Source: Craspedostauros australis (taxonomy: Eukaryota > Bacillariophyta > Bacillariophyceae > Mastogloiales > Achnanthaceae). Taken from it: DNA of 64,000 bases. The notes under the pieces are model-generated. The model was not told the DNA's origin and did no database searches. It saw nothing but the letters and a program-made list of their open reading frames with translations. The position numbers were made by a program, and so were the translations under genes. The stretch covers positions 310,001-374,000 of the forward strand of contig JAMXDE010000007.1 in the NCBI GenBank assembly GCA_026770025.1. Direction: 5' to 3'. Shown in pieces: positions 20,568 through 32,932 of the stretch (the stretch's first letter is position 1; each line of letters opens with the position of its first letter).

Positions 20568-22381
20568 ATGACGGTCTTCGACTTTGGGTCCGTTCGCTCT
20601 GCCTCTCGCTCGTCTCCTTTGGGTGGTGGCGGTGGCTCTGCAGCTCCAGCTGGTGCCCCTTTGGGCGCTCCTGCTGGTGGGTTGTTTCCACCTTCTGCAG
20701 TGGCATCTGTTACTGGGGGGGGGGGGGGGGGGGGGGGGGAGTTGGTGATGGCAATATGGTGGTGTTGTTGTTGTGGGTTGAATCTGTGGGGTCCATCTGT
20801 GGTGGTATCATTGGGGGCTCAGAGGAGAAGGGTGCTGTGCGCTTCTGCACTCGCTCTCTCTGTCCAACAAAGAGCCATGTCAGGAACAAGGCTTCTCTGC
20901 GTGATGGGAGCTTCTACGTTCGGACCATCAAGGCCGACCAGGCACGATTGATGCCTTCCATCGACGCATCATGGTTGCCTGCGCCCATGACCAAGGAGGA
21001 CCTGCTGGCAAAGCTCAAGACCCCAGCAGTGAGGCGCACCTTCCTTCGCAACCTTGCCACCTCTTGCCTCCACATCAAGACTGGTGAGGACATACCAACT
21101 ATCTAAGTGGAAGAATTCGCTGCTGTTGAGGACCTGGCGTCCCCTTGCCGCCTCGCTCTTCACATCAGCCCACACACAGACAAGGTCTCCTCCATCAAGC
21201 TGCAAGAGCTGGACATCGTGGCACCTCTACCAGATGAGTACCAAGTCTCAGACAACACTGACCCTGCCATCGCTGGTGCTGTTGTGCTGATTGAGAACTG
21301 GGAACAGGTCCGCTCCAGCTTCAAGCAGCTGGAGAAGATTGTTGCTGGCATCAAGAAAGGACAGGGCGCTGTTTGCAATGCAGTTGCAGACAACATCAGC
21401 GCCGTCATGGCCAGCTTGCAGCGTCTGCACACTCAAGACCAGCTCCTCAGCGCCTGCATGGGCGAGGGAGCCAGCGCCGATGAGACACTCAGCAAGCAAA
21501 TCCTCAGCATCCGATCTGCGGTGGAGATGACCAACCAGAAGGCGCTCGACTTTGAGCACTCTGGTGCAGCCAGATTTGCTTGTGAGTGGGCCACCCAGCT
21601 TCCCACTCTGCGCTCATCGCTCAACAAGCTCTTTGGCCACTATAGCAACTCAGTCAACGCCATTGTTGGTTGCCTGGATTCCCTGGAGTCCAAGCCATCC
21701 TTTTTGCCAGAGCAATCCTCTCCTTCTCGTGGAGTCTCCTTTTCTCCCATCGCTTCCGCCGCATCCATCGCAACCATGGTGGATGATGCCGTCGAGCGCC
21801 GCTTCCGCGCATTCGAGCGCGACATGGAGGCCAGGCTTTCTGCTTCCCGCTTGGTCCCAGGCATCTCCGTGCCCAGCGGTGTTGGAACTGATGTTGCTGA
21901 GCGGCGGAGCAAAGCAGAGCGTCGCGTGGAGCAAGCCCTTCGACTCCAGTCCGACCATGCCTTCTCAACCAATAGCGACACCTTCGCATCGCTTGAGGAC
22001 GTTTGCGCCTGGATGGACTCCAACAACGTCAAGTCAATGGGATTGTTCTGGGATATGTTCTCCCTGCTCGTGTCCATGAACTCCAAGGCCAACAAGAGTG
22101 GCAGGGATCGCGCTGATGAGGGCTACTCTGCCAGTCGCATTGCTGCCACTGTTGCTGAGATTGACCTTGCCGCATCCATGGGCCACATCCGTCCCATCGC
22201 TTTCTTTGCCAAGAACGGTTGTGGAAAGCTCTCGCCACCTGAGGAAGGCTTGGCTGCTGCTCCCAGCTGGAACAAGTGGGCCAATGGAATGTCATCCTAC
22301 CGTGGCATCGTCTCCTCATCCTACTGTGGGTACCTGCAAGGCATCAATGGAAAGGTCCCATCCTGCGGCAACCCTGCCTAG
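20568..22381 (+). pseudogene. unrecognised broken reading frame with G25 tract and in-frame TAA
   Basis: The N-terminal frame starts at 20568 (MTVFDFGSVRSASRSS, Gly/Ala/Pro-rich) and runs into a 25-G tract at 20715-20739. Beyond it a different frame carries plausible protein (RDGSFYVRTIKADQARLMPS). That frame hits TAA at 21104 but continues open for another 424 codons to TAG at 22379. The long part is helical and contains coiled-coil-like heptads (VERRFRAFERDMEARL), a Cys-rich stretch and the ending SSSYCGYLQGINGK. No transposase, reverse transcriptase or other motif is recognised. The G-run length would need to change by one added or two removed G to join the first two frames. It sits beside copia-type sequence, so a mobile-element origin is likely but unproven. 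Confidence 0.45.
20715..20739 (+). repeat. poly-G tract (25 G)
   Basis: Uninterrupted run of 25 G at the junction between two reading frames. Such a run can form G-quadruplexes, slips readily during replication and is error-prone in sequencing. Confidence 0.95.
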
Positions 22382-22937
22382 GCGGTGCTTGCTTGCTACC
22401 TTAGTGGGTGTGCTGAGATCCATTGGCATGGGCTCACCTTAATAGAGCTAAACTAGTACCCACTTTAGAGAGAGACTACAAATCACCCGACCTGTCAGCA
22501 CTCCAGTAGATCGAATGATTACTTCACCGGCCCCCACGTTTGGGGACAGATCCAGAACATTGAAGCAGATCTTTGGAACCCATGTCAAGGAACCAGTAGG
22601 GTTCCGATAACCGAGCCACTGACACCCACCATCGCCAAAACGCTGACACAGGGAAACAGTGCCCCAGCAACGCAAATCATCGCACCTTGTCTCTCACAGA
22701 ACACAGCCAAGGGATCTCGACCCACGGTACATGGGCTACACGATCCATACACACAGTCACTCAGGACACCACAGGAGACCCTCCCTGCAGGGAAGAACCA
22801 TAGCACTAATCTCATAATCCACACGTTTCTTCACCATCTACCAGTATTCTCAATTGACTACTTGTAATCCAGAAGACTCACGTTCGGACCGCTTGCCAAT
22901 GAAGCCTCTACAGCCAACAACAGCTAACAAGTGATAA
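22382..22937. other. non-coding spacer inside the unrecognised element
   Basis: Stop-rich in all frames, between the 424-codon frame and the next open frame. Could be an intron, an insertion or a true spacer; no clear splice pair restores a joined frame. Confidence 0.35.
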
Positions 22938-23426
22938 GCCATTACGTTTGGGCTCTATTACACCTTGTTCATGCAGACCTTCTACCATGACCTCATGTCA
23001 GCATCCAACTTTCAGGCGGCCTTGGCTTGGAACTTGGTCAGCCGCTGCATCTGCTCCGTCTTTGACGAGCTGCATCTGGTCCGATCTGACTCCAGCTTGG
23101 TTGCTGGCGAGATGGCAAGCCTCGACAACAAGGCCAAGGTCCTGTGGTCCGTTCTCCGCTGTCATCACATCATGGACTCACTCCAGGAGGTCGAATTCCA
23201 TGGGCATCCTGCCCTTGCTCAGGCGCTTTCCATGTACCAGCTCTCTGAGCATGTCGACAGGTCCAAGATGGAGAAACTGCGCGATGAGATCAAGCTCGTC
23301 AAGTCGCTGGCACAGGATGCCATGGACGAGGCTGAGCGCAGCGGCAAGAAGGCTGCCAAGGCCAAGCGGGCTGGTGCCAACGCGAAGAACAAGCTCAACC
23401 AACAGAAGAAGAAGGGCAGTAACTGA
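22938..23426 (+). CDS. unrecognised basic protein, fragment
   Basis: Open from 22938, first in-frame Met at about 22971 (MQTFYHDLMSASNF). The C-terminal half is a long predicted helix (SKMEKLRDEIKLVKSLAQDA) followed by a Lys/Ala-rich tail ending NKLNQQKKKGSN, suited to nucleic-acid binding. Codon usage and composition match the upstream 424-codon frame, so both probably belonged to one unit. No family recognised; a Gag- or capsid-like structural role is only a guess. Confidence 0.35.
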   Translation, partial: AITFGLYYTLFMQTFYHDLMSASNFQAALAWNLVSRCICSVFDELHLVRSDSSLVAGEMASLDNKAKVLWSVLRCHHIMDSLQEVEFHGHPALAQALSMYQLSEHVDRSKMEKLRDEIKLVKSLAQDAMDEAERSGKKAAKAKRAGANAKNKLNQQKKKGSN

Positions 23427-24178
23427 GACATGGCTCCTGGGTCGGCTATTGCGGCGGATGGTGTGGCTTCCAGACTGTCCTTGCATGGCGTGACTGGGGG
23501 CACAGTTGGGTGCAGGTTGCAGCAGACTAATTGCTGTGCGGGCGTCATTGCTTTGCGATGCCCGGCTTGAGTGTTCGATCTTGACTCGCTGGGGCTGTCT
23601 GTCGGCTTCATCGCCGGCTGGGCTGGCTCTGACGAGGATGGCGCAATCATCTGGCAGCTGCTTCCATTGGTGGTGCTGCAACCAGCAGCACCATCTGTGG
23701 CGCAGCTCAACAGCGTTAATCTGCTACTAGCCAAGCATTCCATCACCAAATCTCTCTTCTCTGCTGTTGATGCCAGTTCTCTTGTTGTGGTCGCTTCATC
23801 GCATCGCTCTTGCTGGCTTCCACCTGGTTGGTCGGCATGGTCTTGGCAAGAGGAGCACTCACAAGTCGGTGGCGTCACCGATGCCGTAGGCTCTCCGACT
23901 ATCTTCTGGCGATGCCCTTCGCCTCCACAAGGCCCCCTACAGATTCATTCGGTTCCTCGCACTCTGCACTCGGTGCTGGACGACAAGCAGTCGTCTCAGC
24001 ACTGGCATCCTCCTCCACCCAACCTCAATGTTGGACCTCTTCGCGCCGTCCGCGTGGACGCCGTGAAGGTGTATGGTAAACCTGTGCTGCATCCTGGTGG
24101 TCTCATCCCGATCGGTTGCCTTCGGTAGGAGTTTGTGCTGGCGCCTTCCGTGTCCGGTCGTGGCAGGTGGTGTGCTCG
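23427..24178. other. sequence downstream of the unrecognised element
   Basis: TG/CTG-rich sequence with overlapping open frames on both strands (e.g. 23571-24128 plus) and no conserved features. Probably 3' part of the element. Confidence 0.3.
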
Positions 24179-24285
24179 TGTTGGCAAGTTCCGCTCACGG
24201 TAACCTACAATCGTGGAAGATGGTGTTGGTTGATAGTCGTCTGTTTGCTATTTCATTACTTGGCTACTCCGGTCCTCTCGGTGTA
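24179..24285 (-). repeat. LTR-like fragment, copy 1
   Basis: About 105 bp, roughly 90 percent identical to 32021-32126 in the same orientation. Its outer edge TGTTGGCAAG reads CTTGCCAACA on the minus strand, a canonical LTR 3' end for the minus-strand copia element between the two copies. The similarity stops beyond 24285, so the two terminal repeats are not full-length matches. Confidence 0.45.
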
Positions 24286-25805
24286 TGCCGTTCTCTTGCC
24301 CGATGCTCTTGGCGCTTCAATCTGTTTCGTAGATTCAGTCTCCGACTATGAGTCGGTACGCAAGATCCTCTCTCGCTCCTCTCTGTATTCTCTCTCTCTC
24401 TCTCTCAACATCGTGTGTTCGTGCTACACGATACTCCGTGTTCGATGCGTACTCCGCATTCGACACTCTGTTTGTTCAGTACTGGTTCCTACTCCATGAG
24501 TACTTACCATTTGAAGTTCACCTTCAGTATCCATGATCTTCATGGGTCATTGTATCTTCGCCTCCTGCTCTGACTTGGAGACAGCTGTCAACGTGGTGAC
24601 ATGTTGACATCCTGTCGACGTCAGTAGGCGTCCTTCTGCTCTCCAGATGTCACATTCCATTGGTGATGCAGCAGCCTGTCAGATGATATCGTCATCTGAG
24701 GTTTAGTTGGGAAGTACCTCGAGATTCTCTTGGTACCATTGATGCATGGACAGACGATCTTCCAATTCTCTCAGAAATCGTCATTTGCAAATTTCCTCCA
24801 GAAATCTTGCCCCTTTTCATGTGTTCCATTTCCGCTGTAATTCTGACGAATCCCAGCATACTATCGACATGAGTGTAGTTATACCGTCCAAGTGTGTATG
24901 AGAGAATAACGGGTGAACGATGCACATATACACGCACATCTCGACATATACTCACATGTACATCTCGACACCCTTCCTGTGTGCATTCGGTCATTCGAAT
25001 GTTCTCGATGTGTCAAGGTACGACTTCTCGTGTTCACGTTGTAAGTCGGCCTTGATGTTCTTGGTGAATCCGTCGCTTGTGTTCTGCTCGGATTTGACGA
25101 AAATGATTTCAATGGTTTTGTTGATTACAGTTGAAGTTCATCTAAAGAACGGACTACTTTTCACTCAGTGTGTTCCTTGTCGCACCTTGAAATTATTTTG
25201 GCGCGAAATTTTGGCACGAAACCTCCCACCAACAAATACGGAACAATCGCCCTTTTCCCTCCTTCTCCCACACTCATTCATGAATCACCACTGACTCAAA
25301 CACTATCCAAAGTCAATGGGATCAAGATACCCTGGGAACTATGTGCTCTCCTGAACTATTGTAATGCAGCCAACCTGAATTCCATTGTCAGCTAAACAAC
25401 CTGACAACCTTGCATGACAACAGTCAAGAGATCCTCCCTGCTTCAACACACGCAGGGAATCTTACATCAATTCCTGCGGCCTGACAACCTGTGTTCTCGA
25501 TCCCAAACCTCAATCAAGTTGTCAAGGCTTAGTACTCGAACGTAGAACGACTACGATGAGATACTGGAGAAAGAGAGAAAGAGAGGACCCGTCCGCCCTC
25601 AGCACTGAACCTCTGAAGGTCAGTGCAGAGCCGCACCATTCAGACCGACTATCGTTTCTTCATCCTACATCTCAAACTGATCAACTCACAATGCAGACTA
25701 TTCAAATAATAAATAGCACAACTCAAGATCAGCACTACAACACTTATCTACTTCATTGTCACTAACTACTAATCTCCAGACGGTCACCCCACGTTGACTT
25801 CACCA
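24286..25805. other. region 3' of copia pol
   Basis: No gene. Contains a (TC)n tract at 24391-24409. On the minus strand a purine run (GTGGGG, about 25783-25788) just after the pol stop could be a polypurine tract, but a matching LTR start was not found on the other side. Presumably a diverged or rearranged 3' LTR. Confidence 0.3.
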
Positions 25806-28800
25806 TCAGATTCCCAGAATCTGGCAGTCAACTAGGCCATCCCTTCCGGATCGTGTCACAACAGCACACGAAAATCCAACTATTACCATGTTCCTCACGT
25901 AGTGATGGCGCACGTCGATGTGCCGCGATCGTTGGGATGTCGATGGGTTCTTGGCGATGAAGATTGCTCCAATGTTGTCCACGCGGACCTTGATCGGTGT
26001 CTTCACTGGGACGCCCACACTTTCGAGTAGCTGCACGACGAAGAAGATCTCCTTTGCCACTTCGGAAAGGGCAACATATTCTGCTTCGGATGAGCTGAGT
26101 GTGACGGCCTTCTGTGCCTTGGATCGCCAAAGGATTGGTACCTTGCACAGATATAGGATGAACCCTCCTACGCTGATTCTCGTGTTCTTGTCTCCTGCAT
26201 ATTCGCTATCGCAGAAGAGCTCCATGTCCCAGCCGTCGTCGTCTGGACGTGCTGGATGGATCTTCAGTCCATAGTCCTTTGTATCGATCACATACTTGAT
26301 GATCCGATACATCTCCTTCATTGCGGCCTTGGTGGGCCCGATCAATACCTTGGAGAGTTCCCTCACAGGGTTCGCGATATCTGGTCGCGAGTGCTTGATG
26401 AGGAAGAGTAGCATACCGACGCCTCGGCGGTATTCGGCATGTTCTTCCGGTCCGACCTTCTGCAGTCCGTTATCTTCAGATGGTCGCACGATGATTTGAC
26501 CCGGGGTTCCTGGTGTCCCATAGCGTTGCATCTTCTCAACCTTGGTTCCGAACTCTTTGATGAGATGTTGGATGAGATGTGGTTGACGCAATGTCGCTCT
26601 GGTCTTGTCATGGTTCAATTCGATGTTACAGCTGAGGTAATCTCCGAGTCCGCGCTCGATTGTCACCTTGAACTTGCTGCCTTGGATATCCTTCAGGAAT
26701 GTCTCCAGTGCCTTGGAGTCTCCGCAGCAGAAGCAATCGTCCACGTAGATGGCCATGATCATGCTTCCTTCGTTCGTCTTTCTGTAGAACAGGCACGGGT
26801 CTGCTGCGCTCTGTTCGAAGTTGATATTCTTGAGGGTCGATACCAACATCTTGAACCATTGCCTGGCGCTCTGCACAAGTCCGTAGATTGGCTTGTGTAG
26901 GGTCAGGGCTTCGTCTGCTTGATGATCCATCCCGTTGGGACAGTTCATGTAGATCTCCTCGTCGAGGTCTCCGTGTAGGAATGCTGTTACGACATCGACG
27001 AGTGCGCAGTCCATCTTCTTGATCAGCATGATCACCATCATGACTCGATATGTCACATCATGGATGACGGGTGAGTAATGCTCTTGGAAGTCTACTCCTG
27101 CGACTTGTGAATAGCCACATGCAACGAGCCGCGCTCGATGTGTGCCGTCACGCTTCAGCTTGAAGACCCATTTGCATTTGCAGCATCTACGGCCGCGTGG
27201 AATGGTGTCTCGTTTGATCTTGCTGTACACCTTTCGTGTATCCATGGAGTCGAACTCCTTCTTGATGGCTGCTCGATATCCCTTTCGATGGATGGGATCT
27301 GGGTGATTGAAGGCTCCATCGAATGTCGTTGGTTCGATGTGCTTCTCTGGTTCCTTGTTCTCGTCTTGCATCGACAGTCCGATGTCGATCGTTGGTGACT
27401 CGGTGATGATTGCGTTCATCCCGTATAGTCCTGTTGTGCTATGATGAGTGATTTCGATCTCTTCATCTTCGTCTACGATTTCTTCGTCATCTGTAGTTTC
27501 GTTGTTGGACTCGTCAGTTATCTCGTCGCTGAGTTCATCACTGTCTTCATTGGATGATGATTTGCTCTCATAGCCTTCTTCCTTTCGACCTCGTTCGTTG
27601 AAGTCTGCGAGCTCACGCAGAGCTCTAGGAATGCTCTTCCCTGTAGTTGACTTGGGATTAGTTTCTCCCTTCCTGACTTGTGCTTCATGACATCGGATCC
27701 TCTCCTTTCTAGCCATGTCACGCTTGTTTGGTTTGGTTGGTGGAGGTCTCGATGGTGTGTCATGTGTAGACCTCGCTGGTGTGTTCGGAGGAGTGACGCC
27801 TGTGTCATCGTCGGCTTCGTCGCCGGATGGTTGGATTTCGTCATCCTCCTGATTGGATTCGCTCCAATCTTCGTCGTCGTTATGGATTAGTTGAGTTACT
27901 GTTCCATTGTCCTCGTCATCCTCATCATCACTGTCTGATAGGATGAGATACCTGTTGCTGTCAGCGAAAGATACTCTCTTCGCTTCTGATGTTTGACGCA
28001 TTGCCGTCTTTGGCGTTACTCCCTTCCGTCCAATGGTTGTGAAGCTGTCTGCGTCTGTTGTTCCTACTTTGCTGGATATGTTCGGTGCTGGTGCCCAGCC
28101 ACGGAACTGTCCATATGATTGGTTGAGCCATTTGATGTCGCGAGAACAGACCAGTGACTTTGTTGATGGCCTGTACATGTTGTAGACTCCTGATGCATGT
28201 TGGTGTGCATATCCAATGAACACCATCTCTTCTCCTCTGTTCTTGAGTTTGGCGGTGATCCCGCCGTAGGTAGTCTTCACAACACCTACCTCTCCAAATG
28301 TGCGGAGTGCATCCGCGTATGGTGGATCACTGCCGAAGAATTTGCGATGTGGTGACTCCTTCTGATTCTTCGCTACGGTGATGTTGGCGATGGCGGTGGC
28401 AGTGCTCGCAGCTGCTGCCCACAGGCCATGCCTATACTCTTCGTCGAGTTGTGCTCCGTTGAGCATGGAGCGGATCTTGGTGTAGAGGTACACGAACTTG
28501 CGTTCCACTCTGCCGTTCTGTTGCGGCGTGTTCGATGCCGTGAACTCGAATTTCACGTTGAGTCCTGCATTGATGAGAGTATATTGCGTGGATTTGTTCT
28601 CTCCGCTGTTGTCTCCTTGGAAGATGATTTGTTGATCACCAGTCTGTGACTTGATCGTCTGGACGAATCGTTTGATGTATCCTGGTTGGTCACTCTTGTT
28701 CTTGAGAAAGAAACTCCAGCAGTGATCCGTGCAGTCGTCCACAATCAGGGTCCAGTAGCGTTTATCTCCGAAGCTTATGTGTTTAGTGTAACTAATGTCA

Positions 28801-30672
28801 ATGAAGAGACGTTCGCCGTGGCGAGTTGCTCTTGGGATTGTCGCCTTCGAGATGTTCTTCACTCTTGCGTTCGCGACCGCGCAGTCGCGACATACCGGCA
28901 TCTCGCCAATGATCTTCCATCCGTATTGGGCGGCTGTCCGCTTCATGGTTTCGAGTAGCGCGTGGCCAAGCATTCGATGCAAGTTCATCGCGCTGATCTC
29001 CTTGGATAGATTCTTGATGATGGCTGTGCAAGCCTTGTCGTCGTCCGTTGGCATGATGGGGTGCATCTGCACTCCCGTGATGAATCCGTTGGATGTGGGG
29101 AAGACTCGATCGAACACGATCTTCGTTCCGGATCCGTTGATGATGTCCATCAGAATGCCGTTGTTACCAAGCTGGTAACCGTTGTACAGAGCCTTGTTCG
29201 TGGAGAAAAGGTTCACCGCCATTTTCGGTGTGTACTTCACATCATTGAGCCGGATGATGTAGCCAGTGTTGTCTCGCTGCTTGACCTTCAAGCGAATGGA
29301 TCCCATCTTGGGAGAGTCCAGCTTCGTGCTGTCTCCCACTTGGATAAAGGATTTGATGTGCCGCATGTTGAAGAGGGCGGCGTCCGAATTGACGATGTGA
29401 CACGAAGCTCCGCTGTCGGCAAGCCAGGTGTCCTTGTTGACCTTGTCCTTGTGCTTGGTGCTCAGTTCGTGGAGCTGCTCCACGGCTGCTGCAGCTATTT
29501 CGTCGTTGAAGTTGCCGTCATCTTCGTCTTCGTGAACTCCGTCTTCATTGTATGGATGGTGGTGATCCTCATCATCCATATCGTTGGGTAGTTGCGCGTA
29601 GTCCGATGGAATCGTACTGTTCCGATGTGATCCTGTGACTGGATCATAAGGGTTGACGCGTGGTCGTTCGCGTAAGAGTACGCGCATGCATCCTCCAAGG
29701 ATATAGTGCAGATCCGTCTCTGGGATCGTCTCTGTATCAGCCGCTTCCAGTATGCGATTGATGACGACCGAGTTGGCGAGAATCTCTTCGATTGATCTGA
29801 AGTTCTCGGATAGGATGGATCCCATCATGTTCACCCATATTGGTCTGAGCACTCCTTGTGCAACTCCTGGGAACAGTTTCACTCCTGCTTCCATTACGGC
29901 ATCGAAGATGAGTTGCTTCTGGATTATCAATGCTGTTGCCGTTGCGTATGGGATGGTATCATGACGATGGAGGTAGTTTGAGCTGTTGGGATTCTCAATC
30001 GGTGGGAAGTCGATATTCCCTGGGTAGACGACACGCTCATTTGGGTTGAAGCTGTCGTCTGGATGGTCTTCGGTTTCGTCGCTGTCATCTTCATCGAAGA
30101 TGCCCGATCTGTTGTTCCCCGCCGCTGGAGGAGGTGGTGCTGCGCCGCCGTTCGTTTCGTCTTGGCCTCTATCAATCTCGTTGGTCTCATCGTCGGCCTC
30201 TTCACTCATGGCCTCTTCGATGTCGCTATCGATGGCCTCGTTGCCCATCTCGGCTCTGTCGCCGTATGGACCGATCAGGTTGTTTGCGTTGAAGCAGCAT
30301 TTGTAGCTCACTTCGCGTCTTGGATCCACCTCGTGGATGATTGGCTCCTCGCTGAGCCACTCCGGGACGATCTCATCGTCCTGCACTTCGTTGTCACTCC
30401 CGACGTACTCGAAGTTATCAAAGAAGGAGTCTTCAATGTAGTCGTCGGACACTAACATGCAGAGCGGCATGTCCTTTGCCAAGAGTACCATCTCGTGCCC
30501 GCTCTTGTCGTGTCCTTCCGTTGCTGTGTTGGCCTGTTCGTCGGCCTTCTTCTTCTCATTGAACTTCTTCTTTCGGCACTCCGCCTCACGATGCCCAAAG
30601 ATGCCACAGTAGTTGCACTTCCCATTGAAACCGCTTCCCTTGTTTCGGTTGTTGTTGCGTTTTCCGTTCATC

Positions 30673-30705
<33 letters not shown>

Positions 30706-31937
30706 TTCTCGTTGTTCGATTTCTTGCGTTCTGGGCAATCGGCGGATCTGTGACCATACACGCCACAGTTGTGACAAGTACCCTTGAAGTTACCGGTGCT
30801 CGTGAAGCCGGTGTCGTTGCCCTTCATGTTACTGTCTTGGAAGTCGTCGACGTATGCTTTGCCTCCTCTGTGCGTGGCGTATGCAGTGCGGAGTACTCCT
30901 CTGATCGCGTTGATGGTAATCAGTTCCGGATTGAACGTGAGTTGATGTTGGAAGTTCACGATGTGGGTTCTGTACTCGCTGCTCACCGTGCTGAGGATTT
31001 GCATGATCATTTCCTCGTCCGTGATCTTGTACTTGACATCGTGGAGACGCGATCGTAGACCCTCAAGTCGCGTGATGTAGATGTCGGGGTCCAAGTCTCT
31101 CTTCATCTTTTCGTTGTTGAACTGACGCTTGAGTTTGATCTTCGTCGCTGCGTCGGATGGACGGAACTTCTCCGCGAGAACGTTTCACGCTCCGTGTGCG
31201 TCTCCTTCAGGGTAGTCGTCGGAGATGCATTGGTTGATGTACTGGATGGCTTGCTTACCTTTTCCTTTCTCTGCATCCATCATGAGGATCAGATCGCTGA
31301 AGCAGTCGCATCCCAGCTTGTAGATCTCCTCCATCGCTTCCTTGTCTCCATCGGCGGCTGCCGCGATCTCGCTCACTGTTGGCACCTTGGTCTTGCCCAA
31401 CATCACGTCTCTCGTCTTCTGTGCACGAGCGTATGCTTTCGCTTGGGACTCCCATGCGCTATAGTCTTCCTGTTCACCGCTGAACATCGGCGCCTTGATG
31501 CGTCGCTTGTTCATGTTGGCTGATGTCGCCATGTTGGTTCGTTGTTTCGTTGTTGGTGCGCTCGCGCCCTTGATTTCCGTCGGTTTCTGTGTTGTCGATT
31601 CTTCGATTTTCGCTTGTTGTTTCGCGAGGATTGATTTGCTCACAAATTCTCCTCCTGGTGGTGTCTCACTTTTCCCACCCTGTTTGGCTGTGCGAATGCT
31701 CTCCGTCACACCAGTCTCCTCTTGTTTGGTCGCCTTGAGAATCCTCTTCTCCTCGCGATGTAGTCTCGCAGACCGTTCTTCTTCGGTCTCGTCGATTGCG
31801 CTTGCGTCTGCGCCTGATAGGACAGTAGCCACGGCTGCTTCCTTCTCTTGTTGTGGTGGAGTCTCACTCGCACCTTCTTCTCTCTTGATAGCTGGATTGG
31901 ACAGAGGGATGTCTTTCAATTCCTCTTCCTCGCTCAT
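25806..31937 (-). mobile_element. Ty1/copia retrotransposon gag-pol with one in-frame TGA
   Basis: One 2044-codon frame, interrupted only by TGA at 31187-31185. In order: Gag with a UBN2-like region, two CCHC knuckles (CHNCGVYGHRSADC near 30775-30735 and CNYCGIFGHREAEC near 30610-30570) separated by a poly-Asn tract coded by a (GTT)n microsatellite; aspartic protease (WLADSGASCHIV, about 29400-29430); integrase with HRMLGH...CRDC zinc site and an acidic core; reverse transcriptase with YGLVQSARQW and catalytic YVDD (26747-26736); RNase H (CDSEYAGD, LSSSEAEY). The PR-INT-RT-RH order defines Ty1/copia, the dominant retroelement class in diatoms. The TGA replaces the Trp of the usual AW motif of copia Gag, so it looks like a point mutation rather than a designed Gag terminator. 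Everything after it is open, so the insertion is young. Confidence 0.95.
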
Positions 31938-32019
31938 TCAGCCTGCTGCTCTTGAATGATGTTCGTCTTCCTCGCACGATCCGATCCACGGGCTCGCCTT
32001 GATCTATCGTTTATAAACG
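31938..32019 (-). other. copia 5' leader / possible primer-binding region
   Basis: 82 bp between the gag start and the LTR-like sequence, the size expected of a leader. It contains the palindrome CGTTTATAAACG (32008-32019) directly beside the LTR edge. No clear match to an initiator-tRNA 3' end was recognised. Confidence 0.3.
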
Positions 32020-32932
32020 AGTTGGCAAGTTCCGCTCACGGTAACCTACGATCGTGGACGATGGTGGTTGTTGATAGTCGTTTGTTTGCTATTTCATTGC
32101 ATTGGCACTCTGATCCTCTTGGTGTCTGTCAGGAATCGAGGGTACAACTATGTCGTGATATCCTAGATTGCCGCACCTCCCATAATACCAAAAATAGACT
32201 AGTCGATCTACCAAAGTTGGACACACTCCCAAGTCGATTGTGAGCCATCCTTCTCTGTGTGTCAAGAGTATGACGGACAACGGACAGACGAATGACATGA
32301 TGTGTTCGTGATGACTAACGGACAAATATGGCGAACAATGGATGCAAAAGAGAGACTGGAATACTGGAATGTTCTAAACATGACAGTTGACCGGTGGAAC
32401 AAACATCTATGCGAAAGCGCTACCAGAATCTTGTCCCTCAGAACTCAGAACACGATCGTGTGAATGACGGAGAACCGCGAAGGAGAACAAAGCGCGGATC
32501 GGAACATCATCGAAGGATTGGGCTGATCGTGCTAGAACATGATGTTCTGACCCAAGTGTGATCATTGGTGAACATGTGAGCAAAGTGAGTGAACAACGCA
32601 AAAGAGTGCACTGAACGGGTGATTGGTGTCGGATTGGAAGAGAGTGAAACTTGACATCAGCATGCATGTACTGCAGGAGTGTAGAAGGGAATCACCATGG
32701 AGGAACATGATGAAATACGCCTGAGATGCATGATGAGATGTGCATGATGAACAAGCTTTGCAATGATGAATACAGGAGCAACTAAAGGGTGCTACTGCTA
32801 TTATCATGGGCAATGGATTTGAAGATGCAAGAAATGAAGAGGATGTTCTCACAGTTCCAACAATGCAACAACAGGAATAGGTAATCAGATACTACTACTA
32901 ACTAGAGACTGGGTTACCCCGGATTTCCAACA
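32020..32932 (-). repeat. candidate 5' LTR of the copia element
   Basis: On the minus strand it would run from TGTTGGAAATCC (32932) to GGAACTTGCCAACT (about 32020), i.e. inverted ends TGTTGG...CCAAC(A) with the last base mutated. The inner 105 bp match 24179-24285. Its outer 17 bp also occur at 43327-43343 in inverse orientation. No target duplication was found, so the borders are tentative. Confidence 0.4.

Noticed and set aside
23219-23878. 219-codon minus-strand frame in the unknown element.
   Set aside because: Low-complexity and antisense to the better-looking basic frame at 22938-23426.
25806-31937. The in-frame TGA read as a programmed Gag terminator with readthrough.
   Set aside because: It lies before the zinc knuckles at a conserved Trp position inside Gag, not at the Gag-protease border, so mutation is more likely.
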